Source of the DNA: Serratia marcescens
GTDB taxonomy: Bacteria > Pseudomonadota > Gammaproteobacteria > Enterobacterales > Enterobacteriaceae
Direction: 5' to 3'
Assembly: GCF_029846115.1 (NCBI RefSeq)
Contig: NZ_JARVZZ010000001.1
Coordinates: forward strand, 4,526,001-4,590,000
Length of the DNA: 64,000 nt
In this document: in pieces, positions 1 through 9,082 of the stretch
Layout: every line of letters starts with the position of its first letter
How positions within the stretch are numbered: position 1 is the stretch's first letter
Program-made: the position numbers and the translations under genes
The notes under the pieces: generated by a model
Told to the model about the DNA's origin: nothing
Database searches by the model: none
The model's input: only the letters and a program-made list of their open reading frames with translations

Positions 1-531
1 GATTTGCTCAACCGCGTTACCGATGCAGTGTGCGGAGGTCGCGCAAGCGGAGCTGATGGAGTAGTTTACGCCGTGGATTTTGAACGGCGTCGCCAGGCAG
101 GCGGAAACGCCGGAAGCCATGGCTTTGGTGACCACATATGGGCCAACCGCTTTCAGGCCGCGCGGGCTGCGCATCGCATCGGCGCCGAACACCTGGAAGC
201 GCGGAGAACCACCGCCGGAACCGGCGATCAGGCCCACGCGCGGGTTGTTTTGATACTCTTCTTCCTTCAGGCCGGAAGAAGCGATCGCTTCTTGCATCGC
301 CAGGAAGGCATAGATGGAAGCATCGCTCATGAAACGCACCGCCTTGCGGTCGATCAGGCCGGTTGTGTCGAGCTTAACTTGCCCCCATACGTGACTACGC
401 ATGCCGGAATCTTTCAGTTCCTGGGAGAAAGTGATCCCAGAACGTCCTTCCTGCAGGCTCGCCAGGACCTCCTGCTGGTTATTACCAATGCTGGAGACAA
501 CTCCCAGGCCAGTAATCACTGCACGTTTCAT
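1..531 (-). CDS. fabB: 3-oxoacyl-ACP synthase I (KAS I), N-terminal part
   Basis: Elongating beta-ketoacyl-ACP synthase of type II fatty acid synthesis, needed for unsaturated chains in the cytoplasm. The reading frame begins [18 protein letters not shown], typical of FabB, and runs off the left edge after about 177 codons. The last visible part contains SSACATSAH with the nucleophilic cysteine of the condensing-enzyme family; the two catalytic histidines lie outside the window. The start is the ATG at 531-529. Upstream DNA carries sequences resembling the FabR and FadR operators of E. coli fabB, which supports the identification. Only the C-terminal part is missing, because of the window edge. 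Confidence 0.97.
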   Translation of the reverse strand, partial: MKRAVITGLGVVSSIGNNQQEVLASLQEGRSGITFSQELKDSGMRSHVWGQVKLDTTGLIDRKAVRFMSDASIYAFLAMQEAIASSGLKEEEYQNNPRVGLIAGSGGGSPRFQVFGADAMRSPRGLKAVGPYVVTKAMASGVSACLATPFKIHGVNYSISSACATSAHCIGNAVEQI

Positions 532-578
532 TCAATACCTCTTCCACTATTTACCTACGGGATTTTGCATCGCACTTT

Positions 579-596
579 AGCGTACAGATGTAAGCC
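579..596 (-). promoter_or_regulatory. putative FabR operator of fabB
   Basis: On the minus strand this reads GGCTTACATCTGTACGCT, an imperfect palindrome like the FabR site between the FadR site and the start of fabA and fabB in E. coli. It lies 48 bp upstream of the fabB ATG. Assignment is by remembered consensus and position. Confidence 0.6.
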
Positions 597-597
597 G

Positions 598-613
598 AAC
601 AAGTCCGATCAGC
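598..613 (-). promoter_or_regulatory. putative FadR operator of fabB
   Basis: On the minus strand this reads GCTGATCGGACTTGTT, nearly the same as the FadR site of E. coli fabA. It adjoins the putative FabR site, the same order as in E. coli, where FadR activates fabA and fabB. Confidence 0.7.
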
Positions 614-701
614 GTTTTTCAGCTTTATTGTTGTCCAGTTTGCGCCAGGGCGCCAGCGCCGTTAGAATTCGCGACATCCCTTGAATTTCGAGCTATTGAC
701 C

Positions 702-2723
702 GTGAACCACGCCCCCATCCAAACCGCAACGCTAACCTGGAACGAACAGGGTACACCTGTTTCGAAACAGTTTGATGACGTCTATTTTTCCAATCAGGAT
801 GGGCTGGAAGAAACCCGCTATGTCTTCCTGCACGGCAACCGGCTGCCGCAGCGTTTCGCCACTCACCCGCGCCCGCTGTTGGTGGTGGCGGAAACCGGAT
901 TCGGCACCGGGCTCAATTTCCTTACGCTGTGGCAGGCCTTCGCAGACTTCCGCCAGGGCGAGCCGGACGCCGCGCTGCAGCGCCTGCACTTTATCAGCTT
1001 CGAAAAATTCCCCCTGCAGCAGGCCGATCTGGCGGCGGCGCATGCACGCTGGCCGGAGCTGGCACCCTATGCCGACGAGCTGCGCGCCCAATGGCCGCTG
1101 CCGCTGCCGGGCTGTCATCGCCTGCTGTTGGCCGAAGGCCGTATTACGCTCGATCTGTGGTTCGGCGACGTCAACGAACTGCTGCCTCAGTTCGACGCCA
1201 GCATGAATAACCAGGTCGATGCCTGGTTCCTCGACGGCTTCGCGCCGGCCAAAAATCCCGACATGTGGACCGAGCAACTGTTCGCCGCCATGGCGCGTTT
1301 CGCCCGGCCGGAAGGCAGCTTCGCCACCTTTACCGCCGCCGGCTTCGTGCGCCGCGGCTTGCAGCAGGCCGGTTTTCAGGTCAACCGTTGCAAAGGCTTC
1401 GGCCAAAAACGTGAGATGCTCGCCGGCGGTCTGCCGGCCGATGCGCAGCCCACGCCCCACCCGGCGCCCTGGTATCGGCGTCCGGCGGCGGACAACACCG
1501 CCGACATCGCCCTGATCGGCGGCGGCGTCGCCAGCGCGCTTACCGCGCTGGCCTTATTGCGGCGCGGCGCCACCGTCACGCTGTACTGCGCCGACGAACA
1601 GGCGGCCGAGGGCGCTTCCGGCAACCGCCAGGGGGCGATTTATCCTCTGCTGAACGGCAGCGGCGACGCGCTGGAGAGTTTCTTCAGCGCCGCGTTTCCC
1701 TTCGCCCGTCGCCAATACGACACCCTGTTGCAACTAGGCGTCATCTTTGATCACCAGTGGTGCGGCGTCAGCCAGCTGGCCTACGACGAAAAGAGCGGCG
1801 ACAAGATCGCCAATATGCTGAAAACCGACTGGCCGCCAGCGCTGGCGGCGGCAGCCGACCGCGAGACGCTCAGCGAACTGTGCGGCGTCGATACCGGCTT
1901 TGGCGGCATCACCTACCCGCAGGGCGGCTGGCTCTGCCCGGCCGAGCTGACGCGCGGCGCTATCGCGCTGGCGCAGCGTCAGGGTCTGGTCTGCCACTAC
2001 CGGCACGATGCGCAGGCGCTGGCGCGTGAAGAAAACGGCTGGCGTATCGACTTCGCCCACGGTGAATGCCGCCGCCATGCGACGGTGATCCTGGCCAACG
2101 GCCACCGGTTGGCCGAGCTGGCACCGACGCAAGCCCTGCCGCTGTATGCGGTACGCGGGCAGGTGTCGCACATCCCAACCTCGCCGGCCCTCGGTCAGTT
2201 GAAACAGGTCTTGTGCTACGACGGCTACCTGACGCCGGTCAACGCCAACAACGGCCAACACTGCATCGGCGCCAGCTACCAGCGTGGCGACACCGCCACC
2301 GACTACCGCGAGCAGGAGCAACAGGAAAACCGCGAGCGCCTGCTGCGCTGCCTGCCGGAACAAGCCTGGCCGCAGCAGGTGGACGTCAGCGCTCATCAGG
2401 CGCGCTGCGGCGTGCGCAGCGCCACCCGCGATCATCTGCCGATGGTCGGCGCGCTGCCGGACTATCAGGCCACGGTGACGCAGTATCAGGATTTGCAGCG
2501 GCAAAACCAGCGCGGTGAAACCGTCGCCGATGCGCCGGTCTATCCCGGCCTGTTCGCTATCGGCGGATTGGGATCGCGCGGCCTGTGCTCGGCGCCGCTG
2601 GCGGCGGAAATTCTGGCGGCGCAGCTGTTCGGCGAACCGTTGCCGGGCGACGCGCGCCTGCTGGCGGCGTTGAATCCGAATCGGATGTGGGTACGGAAGC
2701 TGCTGAAAGGACGTGCGGTTTAA
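702..2723 (+). CDS. mnmC: bifunctional tRNA mnm5s2U biosynthesis protein MnmC
   Basis: Cytoplasmic enzyme that finishes 5-methylaminomethyl-2-thiouridine at the wobble base of some tRNAs. The N-terminal part is a SAM-dependent methyltransferase ([14 protein letters not shown] is the SAM loop); the C-terminal part is an FAD oxidase that removes the carboxymethyl group (dinucleotide fold [18 protein letters not shown], about residue 265). I start at the GTG at 702, giving 673 residues, close to the 668 of E. coli MnmC, whose N-terminus aligns here. A TTG at 681 would add seven residues without support. It is divergent from fabB and convergent with yfcL. Confidence 0.95.
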   Translation: MNHAPIQTATLTWNEQGTPVSKQFDDVYFSNQDGLEETRYVFLHGNRLPQRFATHPRPLLVVAETGFGTGLNFLTLWQAFADFRQGEPDAALQRLHFISFEKFPLQQADLAAAHARWPELAPYADELRAQWPLPLPGCHRLLLAEGRITLDLWFGDVNELLPQFDASMNNQVDAWFLDGFAPAKNPDMWTEQLFAAMARFARPEGSFATFTAAGFVRRGLQQAGFQVNRCKGFGQKREMLAGGLPADAQPTPHPAPWYRRPAADNTADIALIGGGVASALTALALLRRGATVTLYCADEQAAEGASGNRQGAIYPLLNGSGDALESFFSAAFPFARRQYDTLLQLGVIFDHQWCGVSQLAYDEKSGDKIANMLKTDWPPALAAAADRETLSELCGVDTGFGGITYPQGGWLCPAELTRGAIALAQRQGLVCHYRHDAQALAREENGWRIDFAHGECRRHATVILANGHRLAELAPTQALPLYAVRGQVSHIPTSPALGQLKQVLCYDGYLTPVNANNGQHCIGASYQRGDTATDYREQEQQENRERLLRCLPEQAWPQQVDVSAHQARCGVRSATRDHLPMVGALPDYQATVTQYQDLQRQNQRGETVADAPVYPGLFAIGGLGSRGLCSAPLAAEILAAQLFGEPLPGDARLLAALNPNRMWVRKLLKGRAV

Positions 2724-2734
2724 TTCATGAATGA

Positions 2735-2754
2735 GGGGCGCTATGATGCGCCCC
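2735..2754. terminator. hairpin between mnmC and yfcL
   Basis: GGGGCGC and GCGCCCC form a perfect 7-bp stem around TATGAT, between the convergent stops of mnmC and yfcL. There is no clear T run, so it may be a weak terminator for either strand. Confidence 0.5.
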
Positions 2755-2764
2755 GGCATGGCGG

Positions 2765-3046
2765 TCAAGCGGCAGGCGTGGCGGCCTGATAGAGGTTTTC
2801 CCACATGCCGCGCACCAGGATCTGATCCGGCGGCGAAAGTTCCCCGGCGGCGATCGCTTTATGCAGGCTCTCTTCCACCCGCGCTTTCAGCGCTTCGGCA
2901 GTGTGCTCACCCTGCTCTTCCGCTTCGGCCACCGCCAGCGTCAGATGACCGCGCAGGTAGCCACCGGCAAACAGTTCATCATCGCTGGCGTGCTCTACCA
3001 TGTCATCAATCAGCGCCAAAATGCGCGCTTCGAATTCTGCGATCAT
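2765..3046 (-). CDS. yfcL: YfcL family protein
   Basis: Small acidic cytoplasmic protein of unknown function, 93 residues from the second of two adjacent ATG codons ([10 protein letters not shown], as in E. coli YfcL). It matches the family along its length, including the run [20 protein letters not shown] and the segment ELSPPDQ near the end. It is predicted to be helical, with no signal peptide or membrane segment. It lies 32 bp after epmC on the same strand, as in E. coli, so it is probably the last gene of the prmB-aroC-mepA-yfcA-epmC-yfcL cluster. No catalytic motif is visible. Confidence 0.92.
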   Translation of the reverse strand: MIAEFEARILALIDDMVEHASDDELFAGGYLRGHLTLAVAEAEEQGEHTAEALKARVEESLHKAIAAGELSPPDQILVRGMWENLYQAATPAA

Positions 3047-3078
3047 CAAATTTCCTCATTAAATAGCGGGCTGTGGCG

Positions 3079-3636
3079 TCAGTTGAGATCTTCCGGATAC
3101 GGAAAATGTTCGGCCGCCAACGGTGGCGTATTGTAGAACGATTGCAACGCCTGAATAAAGCGCGCAGGCCGTGTGGGTATTCCCTGCTCCAGCAGCGCCA
3201 ATACCCGGGCGCGCACCTTGCGCTGGAACGCGATGCGATCCGGCTCGCAGTCGCCGTTCAGGTTGTCGCAGCTGACGTTGAACGGGAAACCGGCCGCCAC
3301 GCAAAACATCCATTCCAGCGCCTGCGGTTTGATCTCTACCGCTTCGAATTCACTCTGGGTTTGCGCGTCGCGTCCGTCCGGGCAATACCAGTAACCGAAG
3401 TCCACCAATTGTCGGCGCGCTTCGCCGGCGATGCACCAGTGCGAGATTTCGTGCAGGCCGCTGGCGTAGAAGCCATGGGCAAACACGATGCGGTGATACG
3501 GCAGTTCGTCGTCGGCCGGCAGGTAGATCGGCTCGTCGTCGCCCTTCACCAGGCGGGTGTTGTAGTCATCGCTGAAGCACTGATTGAAGATCTCGATCAG
3601 CTGTTCATAGCGATGACGGGTCTGCATGTCTGACAT
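3079..3636 (-). CDS. epmC: elongation factor P hydroxylase
   Basis: EpmC (YfcM) hydroxylates the beta-lysylated lysine of elongation factor P, the last step of the EpmABC modification pathway; the modified factor helps ribosomes through polyproline stretches. The protein has 185 residues and carries the conserved HEISHWCIAGEARR and DFGYWYCPDGRDAQTQ segments, which include the probable metal-binding His and Glu residues. An ATG three codons further in would also fit. It lies 80 bp downstream of yfcA and just upstream of yfcL, as in E. coli. Confidence 0.94.
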   Translation of the reverse strand: MSDMQTRHRYEQLIEIFNQCFSDDYNTRLVKGDDEPIYLPADDELPYHRIVFAHGFYASGLHEISHWCIAGEARRQLVDFGYWYCPDGRDAQTQSEFEAVEIKPQALEWMFCVAAGFPFNVSCDNLNGDCEPDRIAFQRKVRARVLALLEQGIPTRPARFIQALQSFYNTPPLAAEHFPYPEDLN

Positions 3637-3716
3637 AAAAACTCTATAACCACAGAAATAAAGAGGCCATTATACTCAATAAGACAGGGCGCGTAAGCCG
3701 CGCCCACTTTTCATCT

Positions 3717-4523
3717 TTAGCCGTGCACCAGGGCGGTCAACCACTGCTGAATTTCCGCGCCGTGATTGTCGTACAGCAGCTTGAGGCTCATCACCAGCGA
3801 GACGATCACGATCATCGGCCGAATCAGCTTCTGCCCGCGGGTCAGCACCATGTGGGCGCCCAGACGCGCGCCCAGCACCTGCCCCACCAGCATCACCAGA
3901 CCGATGCTCCACACCACCTTGCCGCCGATGATGAACAGCGCCAATCCGCCGACGTTGGAGGTGAAGTTCAGCACCTTGGCGTGTGCCGTGGACTTGGCGA
4001 GGTTAAAACCGCACAGCGTCACATAGGCCAACGCGTAGAACGATCCGGCGCCGGGGCCGAAGAAGCCGTCGTAAAACCCGACGCAGCCGCCGGCCACCAG
4101 CCCGAACGGCAAGGCGCCGAGGCGACGTTGACGATCTTCCTCACCCAGCCGCGGCATCAGCAGGAAATAGAGGCCGATGCCGATCACCAGCAGCGGCAAC
4201 ATCTGCCGCAACACATCGGCGCGCATATGCTGCACCAGAATGGCGCCGATGATCGAACCGATCAGCGTCAGAAATATCGTCAGCTTTTGATCGTTGAGGT
4301 TCACCGCACGCCGACGAATAAAGTACAGGCTGGCGGAGAAGGAGCCGCCGACCGACTGCAGTTTGTTGGTGGCCAACGCCTGGGCCGGGGGAACCCCCAC
4401 CGCCAGCAAGGCCGGTACCGTCAGCAACCCGCCACCGCCGGCGATGGAGTCGATAAACCCCGCCAGCAGCGCTACTGCAAACAACACCCCGAGCATCTCG
4501 GGGCCGATGACGAACCAGTCCAT
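3717..4523 (-). CDS. yfcA: TSUP family inner-membrane transporter YfcA
   Basis: Inner-membrane protein of the TauE/SafE (TSUP) family, 268 residues, with seven to eight hydrophobic segments in the usual two-repeat layout. The first repeat has the glycine-rich motif DSIAGGGGLLTVPALL (about residues 25-40); the second has GFYDGFFGPGAGSFYALA (about 150-167). Family members move sulfur-containing or small organic anions; the substrate of YfcA is not established. The start is only 3 bp after the mepA stop, so the two genes are surely cotranscribed and perhaps translationally coupled. Confidence 0.93.
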   Translation of the reverse strand: MDWFVIGPEMLGVLFAVALLAGFIDSIAGGGGLLTVPALLAVGVPPAQALATNKLQSVGGSFSASLYFIRRRAVNLNDQKLTIFLTLIGSIIGAILVQHMRADVLRQMLPLLVIGIGLYFLLMPRLGEEDRQRRLGALPFGLVAGGCVGFYDGFFGPGAGSFYALAYVTLCGFNLAKSTAHAKVLNFTSNVGGLALFIIGGKVVWSIGLVMLVGQVLGARLGAHMVLTRGQKLIRPMIVIVSLVMSLKLLYDNHGAEIQQWLTALVHG

Positions 4524-4526
4524 GTA

Positions 4527-5354
4527 TTATTCCGCTGCGAAGTGATTATCCAGCAATGCCTGACAGGTCGGCGGTAACGGCGGCGGCACCGGTTTACCCG
4601 GTTTGGCGCTCGGTTGATGCGGCACGAACCAACTCGCCAGTTCGGCGCCGCAGCCGTCGCCCGGCGGCGGCGTATCCTGCTCTTTACATTCAAGGCTGCC
4701 CGCCGGGCAACGCAGGCGCACGTGCATGTGCGCGCGGTGACCGAACCACGGCCGCACCTTGTGCAACCAGGCGCGATCGGCGCCGGCATCCAGACACAGA
4801 CGCTGTTTGATGGCCGGATTGACGAAGATGCGCGTCACGTCCGCATCCTGCGCCGCCAGCTTGATCAGCGACTCGATCTGCGGCTGCCATTGGCGCGCCA
4901 CTACCTGCTTGCCGTCACTTGACACCAGATCGATAGGCTGCGGCTTCAGCAGCTGCTGTGCGCTCCAGCGTTGGCGCGGCAGCTGCAGCCAGATGTCGAC
5001 GTCGAGCCCCGACTGGTGGCTGGCGTGGCCGCTGCTGAAGCGCCCGCCGGCCGGCATCGCCATGTCGCCGATCAGCACCGTGCCCAGCGCTTTCTGGTTC
5101 GCCTGGCTGCTGAGGCGCTGAATAAACGCCAGCAAATCCGGATGGCCGAAATAGCGGCGCTGGTCGGTACGCATCACCTGGTAGTTCGGTGAGTTCAGCG
5201 GTAACGGCTGGGCGCCGATGACGCAGCCGTTGGCGAAACCGCCCACCGCCTGCGGCGCGCCGGCCACCGGGTGATCAATTTTCTGCCACGGCGTCAGCGC
5301 CATGGCGGAGGCGGAGGCCGTCAGGGCCATCAGGCCCAACATCCAGTTTCTCAT
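4527..5354 (-). CDS. mepA: penicillin-insensitive murein endopeptidase
   Basis: Periplasmic zinc metallopeptidase of the LAS family that cuts D-Ala-mDAP cross-links in peptidoglycan. The 275-residue protein starts with a short signal peptide ([19 protein letters not shown]). The zinc ligands are recognisable: His113 and Asp120 in [14 protein letters not shown], and the later cluster GHRAHMHVR (His206, 209, 211). Six cysteines expected for disulfides are present. It sits 5 bp after aroC and 3 bp before yfcA, as in E. coli. Confidence 0.96.
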   Translation of the reverse strand: MRNWMLGLMALTASASAMALTPWQKIDHPVAGAPQAVGGFANGCVIGAQPLPLNSPNYQVMRTDQRRYFGHPDLLAFIQRLSSQANQKALGTVLIGDMAMPAGGRFSSGHASHQSGLDVDIWLQLPRQRWSAQQLLKPQPIDLVSSDGKQVVARQWQPQIESLIKLAAQDADVTRIFVNPAIKQRLCLDAGADRAWLHKVRPWFGHRAHMHVRLRCPAGSLECKEQDTPPPGDGCGAELASWFVPHQPSAKPGKPVPPPLPPTCQALLDNHFAAE

Positions 5355-5359
5355 GGCGA

Positions 5360-6445
5360 TTACCAGCGAGGCACGTCGGAAACCACATCACCGTTTTGCG
5401 CACGCTGGCGCAGCAGGTGATCCATCAGCACGATCGCCATCATCGCTTCGGCGATCGGCACGGCGCGGATGCCCACACACGGATCGTGGCGGCCGCGGGT
5501 GACCATTTCCACCGCTTCGCCCTGGCGATTGATGGTACGGCCCGGCACCATGATGCTGGAGGTCGGCTTCAGCGCCAGATGTGCAACCACCGGTTGGCCG
5601 CTGCTGATGCCGCCGAGAATGCCGCCGGCATGGTTGCTCTGGAAGCCTTCCGGGGTGATTTCATCGCGGTTTTCGCTGCCGCGCTTGGTCACCACGGCAA
5701 ACCCGTCGCCGATCTCCACGCCTTTCACCGCGTTGATGCTCATCAGCGCGTGCGCCAGATCGGCGTCGAGGCGGTCAAACACCGGCTCGCCCAGGCCAAC
5801 CGGCACGTTTTCAGCAATCACACTGACCTTGGCGCCGATGGAGTCGCCCTCTTTTTTCAGCGCGCGCATCAGTTCGTCCAGCGCTTCCAGCTTGTCCGGA
5901 TCCGGGCAGAAGAACGGGTTCTGTTCGACCTGATCCCAATCTTTCAGCTCGCAGGTCACGTCGCCGATCTGCGCCAGATAGCCACGCACCTGCACGCCGA
6001 ACTTCTGCTGCAGGTATTTCTTGGCGATAGCACCCGCCGCAACGCGCATGGCGGTTTCACGCGCCGAAGAGCGGCCGCCGCCGCGATAGTCGCGCAGGCC
6101 GTATTTCTGCTCGTAGGTGTAGTCGGCATGCCCCGGGCGGAACACGTCTTTGATCGCGCTGTAGTCTTGCGAGCGCTGATCGGTGTTTTCAATGATCAGA
6201 CCGATGCTGGTGCCGGTGGTCACGCCTTCGAATACGCCGGAGAGAATGCGCACCTGATCCGGTTCGCGACGCTGGGTGGTGTAACGCGAGGTGCCCGGAC
6301 GACGGCGGTCCAGATCGTGTTGCAAATCGGCTTCGGTGAGCGGGATACCGGGCGGCACGCCGTCGACGATACAACCCAGCGCCACCCCGTGAGATTCACC
6401 GAAGGTGGTGACGCGGAAAATCTGCCCAATACTGTTTCCTGCCAT
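5360..6445 (-). CDS. aroC: chorismate synthase
   Basis: Catalyses the last shikimate-pathway step, 5-enolpyruvylshikimate 3-phosphate to chorismate, using reduced FMN in the cytoplasm. The protein begins [20 protein letters not shown], the first family signature, and has the later signatures [19 protein letters not shown] ([17 protein letters not shown], about residues 120-136) and the C-terminal [17 protein letters not shown]. From the second of two ATG codons it is 361 residues, equal to E. coli AroC. It lies between prmB and mepA in the conserved cluster. Confidence 0.98.
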   Translation of the reverse strand: MAGNSIGQIFRVTTFGESHGVALGCIVDGVPPGIPLTEADLQHDLDRRRPGTSRYTTQRREPDQVRILSGVFEGVTTGTSIGLIIENTDQRSQDYSAIKDVFRPGHADYTYEQKYGLRDYRGGGRSSARETAMRVAAGAIAKKYLQQKFGVQVRGYLAQIGDVTCELKDWDQVEQNPFFCPDPDKLEALDELMRALKKEGDSIGAKVSVIAENVPVGLGEPVFDRLDADLAHALMSINAVKGVEIGDGFAVVTKRGSENRDEITPEGFQSNHAGGILGGISSGQPVVAHLALKPTSSIMVPGRTINRQGEAVEMVTRGRHDPCVGIRAVPIAEAMMAIVLMDHLLRQRAQNGDVVSDVPRW

Positions 6446-6480
6446 CACGGCTCCTTACCGTTAGTCTTTTATCGTTATGA

Positions 6481-6497
6481 GGCCCGCCTTGCGGGCC
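6481..6497. terminator. small hairpin in the prmB-aroC gap
   Basis: GGCCCGC and GCGGGCC form a 7-bp stem around CTT in the 65-bp gap between prmB and aroC. No T run follows on the minus strand, so it is more likely a pause, processing or weak termination site inside the operon. Confidence 0.35.
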
Positions 6498-6510
6498 CTG
6501 AAAATGCGGC

Positions 6511-7443
6511 TTAGCTGCGATAGAGGCTGAAGTGTTCCTTGCAATCCACCAACTGCTGCTTGGTCAGCATGAACACGCCGTCGCCGCCGTTTTCGAACTC
6601 CAGCCAGGTGAACGGAATATCCGGATATTGTTCCATCAGATGTACCATGCTGTTACCCACTTCACAAATCAGCACGCCGTCGTCGGTCAGGTAGTCCGGC
6701 GCGCAGGCCAGGATGCGGCGCACCAGCTTCAGGCCGTCGCTGCCCGCCGCCAGGCCCAGCTCCGGCTCAAAGCGGAACTCCTGCGGCAGATCGGACATGT
6801 CTTCCGCATCGACGTACGGCGGGTTGGTGACGATCAGATCGTACTGGATCGCGGGAACGTCGCGGAACAGATCGGAACGGATCGGGATCACCTGGTGTTC
6901 GACGCCGTGCGCCTGAATGTTGCGCTCGGTCACCGCCAGCACCTCGCTGGAGATGTCCACCGCGTCCACTTCCGCTTCCGGGAAAGCGTAGCCGCAGGCG
7001 ATGGCGATGCAGCCGCTGCCGGTGCACATGTCGAGGATATGGCGTGGCGGGTGCGGGATCAGCGCGCTGAAGCGATCGTTGATCAGCTCGCCGATCGGCG
7101 AACGCGGCACCAGCACGCGTTCATCGACGTAGAATTCCATGCCGCAGAACCAGGCCTTGTTGGTCAGGTAAGCGACCGGGATGCGTTCGTTGACGCGGCG
7201 GATCACGCGCTCAACGATGCGATGGCGCTCGCTGGAGGTCAGGCGGGCGGTGTGCATGTCCTCCGGAATGTCCAACGGCAGGAACAGGCTTGGCAGCACC
7301 AATTGCACCGCTTCGTCCCACGGATTATCGGTTCCGTGACCATAGTAGATATTGGCGGCGTTGAAGCGGCTTACCGTCCAGCGCAGCATATCTTGAATGG
7401 TGTGCAGTTCGTTCACTGCTTCGTCGACGAAAATTTTGTCCAA
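6511..7443 (-). CDS. prmB: ribosomal protein L3 glutamine methyltransferase
   Basis: PrmB methylates the side-chain amide of a glutamine of ribosomal protein L3 with SAM. It has the N5-glutamine methyltransferase core: SAM loop [19 protein letters not shown] (about residues 136-154) and the catalytic [10 protein letters not shown] that binds the glutamine. The start is a TTG at 7443-7441: it follows GGAGG with 5 bp spacing, yields [13 protein letters not shown] at the N-terminus and gives exactly 310 residues, as in E. coli. An ATG 42 bp upstream would add 14 unsupported residues. First gene of the prmB-aroC-mepA-yfcA run. Confidence 0.95.
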   Translation of the reverse strand: MDKIFVDEAVNELHTIQDMLRWTVSRFNAANIYYGHGTDNPWDEAVQLVLPSLFLPLDIPEDMHTARLTSSERHRIVERVIRRVNERIPVAYLTNKAWFCGMEFYVDERVLVPRSPIGELINDRFSALIPHPPRHILDMCTGSGCIAIACGYAFPEAEVDAVDISSEVLAVTERNIQAHGVEHQVIPIRSDLFRDVPAIQYDLIVTNPPYVDAEDMSDLPQEFRFEPELGLAAGSDGLKLVRRILACAPDYLTDDGVLICEVGNSMVHLMEQYPDIPFTWLEFENGGDGVFMLTKQQLVDCKEHFSLYRS

Positions 7444-7613
7444 TTTGCCCTCCGGCAGGCGCTGTGTTTCATGATTTAGCCGCATAGTTTGCCATGAAGC
7501 CCGCGACAAATCACGCTTGCCCCTCGCGCTTTTCACTCTGGCCCGAGTTTTGCGTCGACAGCGCTCATTCACAAGGTAAACTAGCGAAATAAACGATTTC
7601 CGGTGAATGAAGC

Positions 7614-8144
7614 ATGAAGAACAAGCCCCCTCTGAGCAAAGACGAACAACAGCTCTTCAGAGAGTCGGTGGCGGGCGCGAAAAAGCTGCGCCAGGACACC
7701 ATCGTCCACCGTCCGCCGAAGCCCAAGGTCAAACAGATTGCCCCGCAGCGGCTGCTGCAGGAGCAGGTCGATGCCAGCTATTATTTTTCAGATGAATACC
7801 AGCCGCAACTGGAAGAGGAAGGCCCGACGCGCTACGTGCGCCCCGGCAGCAGCCCGTATGAGCTGAAGAAGCTACGACGCGGCGATTATTCGCCGGAGCT
7901 GTTTCTCGATTTGCACGGCCTGACCCAGCTGCAGGCCAAGCAGGAGTTGGGGGCGCTGATCGCCGCCTGCAAACGCGAGCACGTGCACTGCGCCTGCGTG
8001 ATGCACGGGCACGGCAAGCACATTCTCAAACAGCAAACGCCGCTGTGGTTGGCGCAGCATCCCGACGTGCTGGCATTCCACCAGGCGCCGAAGGAATGGG
8101 GCGGCAATGCCGCCATCCTGCTGTTGGTGGAGCTGGCCGAGTAG
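7614..8144 (+). CDS. smrB: ribosome rescue endonuclease SmrB
   Basis: SmrB (YfcN) cleaves mRNA at the interface of collided ribosomes to start rescue. The 176-residue protein has a basic N-terminal region, probably for ribosome contact, and a C-terminal SMR domain with the DLHG motif ([19 protein letters not shown], about residue 98) and the HGxG motif ([12 protein letters not shown], about residue 130). It is divergent from prmB with about 170 bp between them, as in E. coli. A strong bidirectional hairpin follows the stop. Confidence 0.95.
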   Translation: MKNKPPLSKDEQQLFRESVAGAKKLRQDTIVHRPPKPKVKQIAPQRLLQEQVDASYYFSDEYQPQLEEEGPTRYVRPGSSPYELKKLRRGDYSPELFLDLHGLTQLQAKQELGALIAACKREHVHCACVMHGHGKHILKQQTPLWLAQHPDVLAFHQAPKEWGGNAAILLLVELAE

Positions 8145-8157
8145 ACCTGCAGAAACG

Positions 8158-8188
8158 ACTCGGGGCGATGTCAGACATCGCCCCGAGT
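8158..8188. terminator. bidirectional terminator between smrB and sixA
   Basis: ACTCGGGGCGATGT and its perfect complement form a 14-bp stem around CAG in the gap between the convergent smrB and sixA. Only a short T/A stretch follows, but the stem is very strong and well placed for both genes. Confidence 0.8.
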
Positions 8189-8211
8189 TTATTCCGCACC
8201 GCATCCGCGGC

Positions 8212-8694
8212 TCACACCTTGGCCATCACCTGCGATGGGCTGACCTGCCATTCAAACTTGCCGTAACTGCCGTCTGCCGGCAGATCGACGTTGGCAATCG
8301 CCGAGGTCGCGAACATCGGCGGGCACTCGCCCGGGCACAGTTCGGCCACCAGATACCCCACCAGCGGCAGGTGCGACACGATCAGCACCGAGCTCACCCC
8401 TTGCATCGCCAGCGCCTGCAGATAGCTGCCGACCTGTTCGGCGTTGCCGCCCGGCGTCAGCTCGGGCAGCACTTCTTCGCCCTCCGGCAGCGTCAAGGCT
8501 TCACGCACCGTCGCCAGCGTCTGTTCGGCCCGCAGATAGGGGCTGACCAGCACGCGTTCAATATCCACAGACTTGGTGTTCAACCAGGCCGCCATCTGAC
8601 GGGACTCGTCGCGGCCGCACAGGGTAAGGGGCCTTACCGCATCGCTGGCTGCCTCGAGCGCCGCCTCTCCGTGACGCATAATCAAAACTTGCAT
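8212..8694 (-). CDS. sixA: phosphohistidine phosphatase SixA
   Basis: SixA removes phosphate from phosphohistidine proteins; in E. coli it acts on ArcB and on the nitrogen-related phosphotransferase system. The 160-residue protein shows the RHG motif at residues 7-9 (MQVLIMRHGEA) with His8 as nucleophile and a second conserved histidine in IVSHLPLVGYL. It belongs to the short histidine-phosphatase group without a large cap domain. It is convergent with smrB; fadJ lies 388 bp upstream on the same strand. Confidence 0.95.
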   Translation of the reverse strand: MQVLIMRHGEAALEAASDAVRPLTLCGRDESRQMAAWLNTKSVDIERVLVSPYLRAEQTLATVREALTLPEGEEVLPELTPGGNAEQVGSYLQALAMQGVSSVLIVSHLPLVGYLVAELCPGECPPMFATSAIANVDLPADGSYGKFEWQVSPSQVMAKV

Positions 8695-9082
8695 ATTGCA
8701 CCGCTGTTGTTGACAAAGTAACGCTATACAGAAACGCCGTGCGTGCTGTACCGCCGAGTTTTACAACCCAAAGCCAAAGCTTTAAAACGATAACGCGCCG
8801 TCTCTTTATGGCGGCCGGGCATTTTGCCTGAAAGTTTGCCTAAAGAAAATGCTGTTTTTTACAGCAACCCTCCCCTGGCAAACCTCGGTTGCTCACAGAA
8901 CAATCAATTCAACGGGTTAAATTTTAACCTTGCCGCCATGAAATTTATTGATGGCGGTCAAGCTAACTTACCGCTGCCTGCGCCTTGCTGTACAGCCTCA
9001 CCGGCTGACGCTGTTGCAAGGAGTGATGGCGATCACAACGCGGCCCTGTTGCAACTATAGTGCAAATCGGGCCGCCCTGCGT
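8695..9082. other. sixA-fadJ gap with two adjacent perfect inverted repeats
   Basis: No gene is seen in these 388 bp. Two tandem palindromes stand out: GGTTAAA-T-TTTAACC at 8915-8929 and CCGCCAT-N11-ATGGCGG at 8933-8957, 3 bp apart. A smaller hairpin, GCTG-TTTTTTA-CAGC, lies near 8850. The stretch must hold the sixA promoter and the end of the fadIJ transcript. Confidence 0.55.
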
